From: Poa pratensis
Lineage: Eukaryota; Streptophyta; Magnoliopsida; Poales; Poaceae
Assembly: GCA_947311845.1 (NCBI GenBank)
Contig: CAMZMU010000052.1
Location: 134,693,169 to 134,757,168, forward strand
DNA length: 64,000 bases
Direction of reading: 5' to 3'
The notes beneath the pieces were generated by a model. It was given only the letters and a program-made list of their open reading frames with translations. It ran no database searches and was not told where the DNA came from. A program made the position numbers and the translations under genes. How positions within the stretch are numbered: position 1 is the first letter of the stretch; every line of letters begins with the position of its first letter. Below, piece by piece: positions 58,785 to 64,000 of the stretch.

Positions 58785-60024
58785 TAGGTTGTGCAGTAGT
58801 ATAGTTCTGTGAGTTTTTGAGGCCAAGCCGTGTATATGCTGTATATATTTGTTTTGGCATGTATAGCCACAGCGAGTCCAGTACCATGTCACGTGTCAGT
58901 TGTGACAGTGCAAGCTATGGTTCCCCGTGTAGAAGGTAGTGTTTTTTTTTGTACTATGTAACTGATGGCATACATAAATACATTAGAGCAAGTACAAGAG
59001 CACCATGTAAGTTTTCGGCAAAAGCACATTCTGTTTCACCAGTGAGAGAATAACGAGGATTTACAATGGGGCAAAAGCCAATCTTGGAAATCGCGGTGAT
59101 GCATGAACTGGGAGGACGGCGCAGCAAAAGTGCCTGACAATCGTTCTAACTGCTCTGAGGCATGCGTTTAATGTGGGCAGAACTATAATAGGTGCGGGAT
59201 TGACTCCTCGTGCTTGATATTGTGACGCTGTAATTCTGCACCCACCAATTCGCTAGCCAAATCTGAGGCCCTCATTCTCCCATGGCATGCACACTATACA
59301 GAAAACAGGCCCTGTTTTGTGTAGTTCCAAGCTATTTAATCATCTCTTCCAGCTCCGCCTACAGAGATTTGTTTTTTTCTTTTTGCGAAAAGGACCCTGA
59401 CATTAAAAAAACATCGAACAATACAAAACATCTCAACAAAAACGAAAATTATAACAAGATTCTTGAGAGTCCGCTATCTCGATCGTGGAAATTCTGTCAA
59501 AGGATCTGCTCATTCCATTCACACCTAATTTTCTGTCAAAGAGGGCGCTGGGCTCCCCTTCTTGGTATCCAATTATCACCCGCAATGGAGACCTTCATTC
59601 CATTGCCAACCCTCCATATCAAACCAGCTCGGAGTAATTCCCTGCCATGAATTATGCCTCGCCATGAAGCTGAGGCACGCCGCGTGGGCAAGTAGCATGC
59701 AGGAAATCATTTTCCATATAATAGTATCTTGCATTAGGACTACAAATTGTAACCATTTGTAGCTGAGCAACCTATAATGACGACACGAATACTATCTACG
59801 GGCATCACGCTGGATGCCGGTCGCCAACGGTTTCACGTTGGGCCAGGATGGAATGGAGGCCCAATTTGGATCACCAGCATTGAGGAAGCCTCCTAGGGTT
59901 TGTCGGGACAATCTATAGTCGGGACACGAAACAGCGTCCGCCGCAGCATTGACAGCAGAGGCTACATCTTCGGTTCAGTTCAACCTGCTGAGCTGCGCGG
60001 CACTACTCATACCCACGAATCAAA
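58785..60024. other. DNA2 3' flank and intergenic DNA
   Basis: Positions 58785 to about 59000 are the expected 3' untranslated region. No perfect AATAAA was seen there. Beyond it there are no recognisable genes. Confidence 0.45.
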
Positions 60025-60180
60025 ATGGCGAGATCGGCCCTCTACGTCGTCGCGCTGGTCGTCGCCGCCATCGCGCTGGCCACGACGCAGGCGAGCTTCA
60101 CCTACACCGCTAGCTGGAGTAGTAGCTGCCGCCGCTTACCTACTCGTGCAGATCTTAGTAGGCTACCGACGAGAGAGCTC
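60025..60180 (+). pseudogene. Fragment encoding a secretory signal peptide
   Basis: ATG at 60025 in the context aaaATGGCG. The first about 24 residues (MARSALYVVALVVAAIALAT, then TQAS) are a good signal peptide: Arg near the start, a long hydrophobic core and small residues at the end. After about FTYTASW the reading becomes Arg-rich and runs into a G-run. It looks like the first exon of a small secreted-protein gene whose remainder is missing or replaced. The family is not recognised. Confidence 0.4.
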
Positions 60181-60186
60181 GAAGGT

Positions 60187-60218
60187 GGGGGGGGGGGGGG
60201 GGGGGGGGGGGAGGGGGG
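60187..60218 (+). repeat. Homopolymer G run
   Basis: About 24-25 consecutive G followed by A and 7 G. It could form G-quadruplexes. The exact length is probably unreliable. Confidence 0.85.
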
Positions 60219-60552
60219 GCGCAAAAACATGCAGTGATCGACAGATATAGAGGGCGAAAATGGAGGGTGGTGAGGCGAAATTTCTCCCGCCACATTTTTG
60301 ATTGCGCGCGAAAGAGCTGTATCGAATACGTCGCACGAAACTCGCACGAGGAGGGCGGAGGCGTTACCCATTTGCACTGCGCGAGGATGGCTCTGAGAAA
60401 ACGGCCAAATCGGTCGTTCTTCCAGGGCCTGACTCGGCGGTGTTTTGAGATTCGTGCGTGTCAACAACGCGGACCGGCTCAGCTCACCAAACGGCCGTTT
60501 TTACATTCAGCGAGCCTGGCCGACCTCGACCCATGAAACCAAACACGCCCTA
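60219..60552 (-). mobile_element. Possible Tourist/PIF-type MITE, right end only
   Basis: The sequence ends aaccaaacacgccctaa (60535-60552). On the minus strand this is TTA followed by GGGCGTGTTTGGTT, a common terminal repeat of grass Tourist-like elements with a TAA/TTA target site. The matching left terminus was not found; it may be lost in or next to the G-run. Confidence 0.4.
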
Positions 60553-60771
60553 AGTGTTGGTGTTGGTGTTGGAGTTGGACTAGGACTAGAATAGCTAGGT
60601 GTTAGTTCTAGTCCAGCTCGTATTCAAGAAGTGATAGTTTTGGCAAGTGACCGTGTACGTGAGGCTCATGTCCGAGAGCTAGCCGGTTTGGGTCGCGTGC
60701 AAAACCTTACAATATCGTTCCCACATCCTATTTCCTAGTCCGACTAGCGACTAGTAGTACGATTTGCTGGC

Positions 60772-60779
60772 TATAAGTA
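60772..60779 (+). promoter_or_regulatory. TATA box of the poly(A) polymerase copy
   Basis: tataagta lies about 90 bp upstream of the ATG at 60862, which would place transcription start near 60800 and give a leader of about 60 nt. A promoter here argues against a simple promoterless retrocopy. Confidence 0.5.
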
Positions 60780-60861
60780 CCACCACTCCTTGCAGTACGA
60801 TCAATCCCACATCTCCCCAAGGCTAGAACCACGGCCGGTCATCCACTTCTCGATTTCTACC

Positions 60862-63231
60862 ATGCCGTCCCTCGACATCATCAAGCAGCCCATCTCACTT
60901 GTCAGCCCGACGCCCGCCGAGCAAGAGTGCACGTCTCGGCTGGAAACGTGTCTTCGCGAGGCCGGGTTTTTTTTTTTTTTTTTTTTTTTTTGCGAGGATC
61001 AAGACAACATTACACTTCCAGATTTACAAAAAGACCCAGAAAGAACAAGAAATTACAAAGAACTCCTTCTTCTTCTCGATCTCGACGGAGACGACGCAGA
61101 GGAGCCGTCGGTGACGCGCCGCTGCCGCTGCTCCGCTTCACGCCTTGGATAGGAGCCAGCTCCGTGGCAGACGGGAAGTCGCCAAACGCCGGGCCCGAAG
61201 ACCCTACTCGCCGGAGCGCCGTCGTCGTCGCAGGAAAGAGTAACGCCGTCTTCAACCAGTTCTTCAAGCTTCGGATCCGCCGCCAGCGCGGATCCGGCCG
61301 GAGCCCGACGAGGCGAACAGATCCGTGGATCTGCGGCCTCGAGAAAGCCAGCTGCGGCGCGACGGAGCTCCGAGGAACACCACCGCGAGAGGGAACGCAG
61401 ACCAGCACCAAAACCTCCACCGACGCCTCCTTCACCTCCATGGCGCCGCCGGCCGAGGACCTACCTAGCCCTACACTATGTACAGGCCTGGATCTACGGC
61501 TTCCCCAGCCTCCCGCCGCCGAGGCGGCCGACGGAGGCGGAGGAACCCGCAGATCGCCGGCGTGCGAGGTGGGCAGACGGGTCGCTTCAGAAAATCTCCT
61601 CTCCTGCTACAGTGGCGAGGGAGGGACGCGTCCAAGTCGCAATTCTTCGCGAGGCCGGGTTGAACGAGAGCTCCGACGAGCTCGCTGCCCGCGAGCATGT
61701 GCTGCGCGAAATCCAAGCCATCCTGGATCGGTGGGTCAAGCGTCTTACCGCGCAGCGACGTTACCCTGACGGTGTGGTCGAGCAAGCCACCGCCGTGCTC
61801 CTCCCTTTCGGCTCGTACCGCCTCGGCGTTCACGGCCGCGGCTCCGACATCGACGCCCTCGTCGTCGGCCCCTCCTACATTGACCGTGAACACGACTTCT
61901 TCGACGTGCTGGGCGGCGTGCTGGCCGAGACGGAGGCCGTGACGGAGCTGCAGCCGGTGCCGCGCGCGCACGTGCCGGTGATGAAGATGAGGTTCCACGG
62001 CGTGCCCGTGGACCTCCTCTACGCCAGCGTGTGCCTCCCGGTGGTGCCCAAGGACATTGACCTGCGTGACCGCTCCGTGCTCCGCGGCATGGACCTGGCC
62101 ACCGTCCGCAGCCTCAACGGCGTGCGCGTGGCCGACGAGCTCATGCGTCTCGTCCCGAACGCCGCCGCGTTCCGCATGACGCTGCGCTGTGTCAAGCACT
62201 GGGCCAAGGCGCGGGGCGTGTACTCCAACGTGATGGGATTCCTTGGCGGCGTCGGATGGGCCATCCTCGTGGCGCGCGTCTGCCAGTTCTACCCCAACGC
62301 CGCGCCGAGCATGCTCGTGCACCGGTTCTTCAAGATCTTCGCACAGTGGAAATGGCCCAACCCGGTGCTGTTGGAGGCCATCGAGCACGACAACAACGGC
62401 GATCTCGCGCTCCGGCTGCCAGTCTGGGACCCGAGGAGGAACCCCCGTGACAGGAGCCACCTCATGCCTGTCATCACCCCGGCGTACCCGTGCATGAACT
62501 CCTGCTACAACGTCTCCCACGCCACTCTACGGATCATCACGGAGCAGCTCGAGGTCGGCCGCGTCGTCAGCCAGGAGATCGCCGAGTCCGGCGGCGCCCG
62601 CGGGTGGGAGGCCCTGTTCGAGCCGTTTCAGTTCTTCAAGGCGTACAAGAGCTATTTGCAGGTGGACGTGAAGGCAGCCGGCGGAGAGGCCGATCTCCGG
62701 GAGTGGAAGGGGTGGGTGGAGTCGCGGCTGAGACAGCTGGTGATCAGGGTCGAGATGGCCACGGCAGGCATGCTGCTCTGCCACCCCAACCCGCAGGCGT
62801 ACGCCGCCAAGCCCACTGATCTGCACTGCACGTCATCGTTCTTCGTGGGTCTGTCCAAGCCACAACAACATCAGGAGGAGCAGCAGAAGCAGCCCCAGGT
62901 GCAGTTCGACCTCCGTGCGACGACAGAGGGGTTCAAGCAGGAGGTGTACATGTACGAGTTCTGGAGACCCGGGATGGAGCTGGAGGTCAAGCACGCCCGT
63001 AGGAAGGACCTGCCGTCCTACGTGCTGGATCAGATCCTCTCGGCTGCTCAAATCAAGAGGAAGCGCGCCCAAGATGATCCTTCGCCTTCGTCGTCTGCGT
63101 CCGGAGACTCCGAGTCCAGCTCCAGCCGCAGCGGCGCTAAGGCGGCGGCAGCAAGATCGTCACCTGAGAGCAAGAGGCAATGCTGTCGCAACAGTATCCT
63201 TCCCAGCGCTGCAGGACATGGCGTTGTCTGA
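60862..63231 (+). pseudogene. Poly(A) polymerase, intronless, interrupted by a retroposon
   Basis: Adds poly(A) tails to pre-mRNA. The first exon part 60862-60968 begins MPSLDIIKQPISLVSPTPAE and reaches CLREAG; the rest resumes at 61644 (LREAGLNESSDELAAREHVL) and ends at the TGA at 63229-63231. The nucleotidyltransferase core is intact: FGSYRLGVHGRGSDIDALVV with both Asp, a third Asp in GVPVDLLYA, and the conserved TPAYPCMNSCYNVSHATLRI. The C-terminus is short and Ser-rich with a basic KRKRAQ that could be a nuclear signal. Without the insert the product would be about 558 residues, shorter than the usual plant nuclear enzyme. No intron is present, unlike typical plant genes of this family. 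Reading through the insert meets a stop at 61150-61152. The downstream frame has no ATG before the catalytic Asp pair, so a functional protein is unlikely unless the insert is spliced out. Confidence 0.88.
60969..61643 (-). mobile_element. Non-LTR retroposon insertion in the poly(A) polymerase gene
   Basis: 675 bp in minus orientation. The poly-T at 60967-60991 is its poly(A) tail. An 18-bp target duplication tcttcgcgaggccgggtt is at 60951-60968 and 61644-61661. It is the same family as 21038-21720. It has no reverse transcriptase, so it must have been mobilised by another element's machinery. Its body is GC-rich and includes a minus-strand ORF (61010-61441) starting MEVKEASVEVLVLVCVPSRG of unknown meaning. 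Confidence 0.92.
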
Positions 63232-63663
63232 CAACAGATGATGGACAACCAGAGTAATCACAGTCCTAGCTAGCGTCTAGCCCCACCGGCGTGATCAAGC
63301 CAAGGCAAGGCAAAATCTTCACGCGAATTCTAGTCAGGCAGATCGCATGATTCAGTGGAATGCTGAGAGAGTACGGGCAGCTGATGCCCCGGAGGAACCT
63401 CATGCTCAGAGGTAGATTTGAGTTGCAAACCTTTGTCAAAGGGACAATTTTGTCTGATTACTTACAAGTTAAATCTTGCATCAAGTATATGTAATCAAAC
63501 CGTTGGCAGCACCACGGATAAAAAATCTTGTATTCTCGATGTTTATGTGCTTGGTTAGCTCCTTCACTGCAAGTCTTCAGTGTTCAGACAGTGTTGGTGC
63601 CACTGTTTCGCAAGTGTTTTTTTTAATGTAAAGTTAATGATTATTGTGCTATTATTGAATAAA
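63232..63663 (+). other. 3' flank of the poly(A) polymerase copy
   Basis: AT-rich sequence. An AATAAA at about 63657-63662 could act as a polyadenylation signal, but it touches the Helitron-like end. No gene is seen. Confidence 0.4.
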
Positions 63664-64000
63664 CTAGCACAGGGGTCCTCGCAAATGCGAGGGCACCACT
63701 TGTAGTTTGCCGAAAACTTTGGTTATATAATTTGATGTTATGAAGATATTTCTCTCTCATGTTTACCTTATTTGTTACTCCCTCCATTTCTGAATGTAAG
63801 GTGTAGAGTTTTGTGAACGAATATTAAGATATGGGTATTTGGCATACGGTGGACTCATCTTCTTCTAGAAAAAATCAGGAGATATGAGTTCCTAATAGAC
63901 ACAAATTGAAAACAATACACCCTATAAATTAGGATTCATTTTTGGATGGGTAAAATTGTCCATAAATCACATTATACCTTATATTTTGAAATTTTTCTGG
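63664..64000 (-). mobile_element. Helitron-like element, 3' end only
   Basis: On the minus strand the hairpin cctcgcatttgcgagg (63677-63692) is followed by a 9-nt spacer and CTAG (63664-63667), then T. This is the same layout as the element at 3813. The element runs out of the window to the right. Confidence 0.6.

Noticed and set aside
61612..61661. A new in-frame start for poly(A) polymerase provided by the retroposon
   Set aside because: The codon at 61612 is GTG, not ATG. The first in-frame ATG lies after the catalytic Asp pair.

Overview
The window is nuclear DNA of a grass. The evidence is intron-rich plant genes with GC-rich first exons, together with dense nested transposons. The LTR families (termini TGATACGTCC/TGATACGTCTC), the Tat-type gypsy element and the CACTA element are of the kind that fill Pooideae genomes. 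A Triticeae species (wheat, barley, Aegilops or rye type) is the best guess; the species is not proven.

Layout. Positions 1-20279 are a nested transposon block. LTR element B has its 3' LTR at 18694-20279 and the tail of its 5' LTR at 3272-3441. Three other elements sit inside it: element A, whose 3' end is at 1-3271; a 5.0-kb Helitron-like element at 3813-8836; and element C at 11406-17780, a coding-free LTR element built largely from successive tandem-repeat arrays. Positions 20280-26556 hold a non-LTR retroposon copy, a long inverted repeat and a small GC-rich gene (24152-24956, minus strand). The gene encodes a Cys/His-motif protein and carries two apparent single-base deletions. Positions 26557-42757 are a 16.2-kb CACTA transposon (TSD tat). 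It contains a Tat-clade Ty3/gypsy element in minus orientation (26854-39655, TSD gtatc) and a solo LTR (40498-41941, TSD ttcag). The gypsy element has gag, protease, RT-RNase H and integrase on the minus strand, and a spliced opposite-strand ORF region between pol and its 3' LTR. A further solo LTR lies at 43964-45427 (TSD atgag).

The right third carries the host genes. A complete 34-exon DNA2/JHS1-type replication nuclease-helicase gene spans 48217-58784. Five single-nucleotide deletions, all in short homopolymers, break its frame; exon lengths fit exactly one missing base at each site. Splice sites and domain motifs are otherwise intact, so base-calling error is at least as likely as pseudogenisation. 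An intronless poly(A) polymerase copy lies at 60862-63231. It is split near codon 35 by a 675-bp retroposon flanked by an 18-bp target-site duplication, and that retroposon is the same family as the copy at 21038-21720. A second Helitron-like end begins at 63664.

How the pieces relate. DNA2 (Okazaki-fragment and fork processing) and poly(A) polymerase (mRNA 3' ends) are unrelated housekeeping functions, and no shared pathway is implied. Most of the structure comes from layered transposition, and the order of insertion can be read from the duplications and, for element C, from an empty site inside element A. No clearly new biological system was found. The most notable items are the interrupted poly(A) polymerase, the homopolymer-deletion pattern, a duplicated Walker B exon end in a DNA2 intron, and the array architecture of element C.
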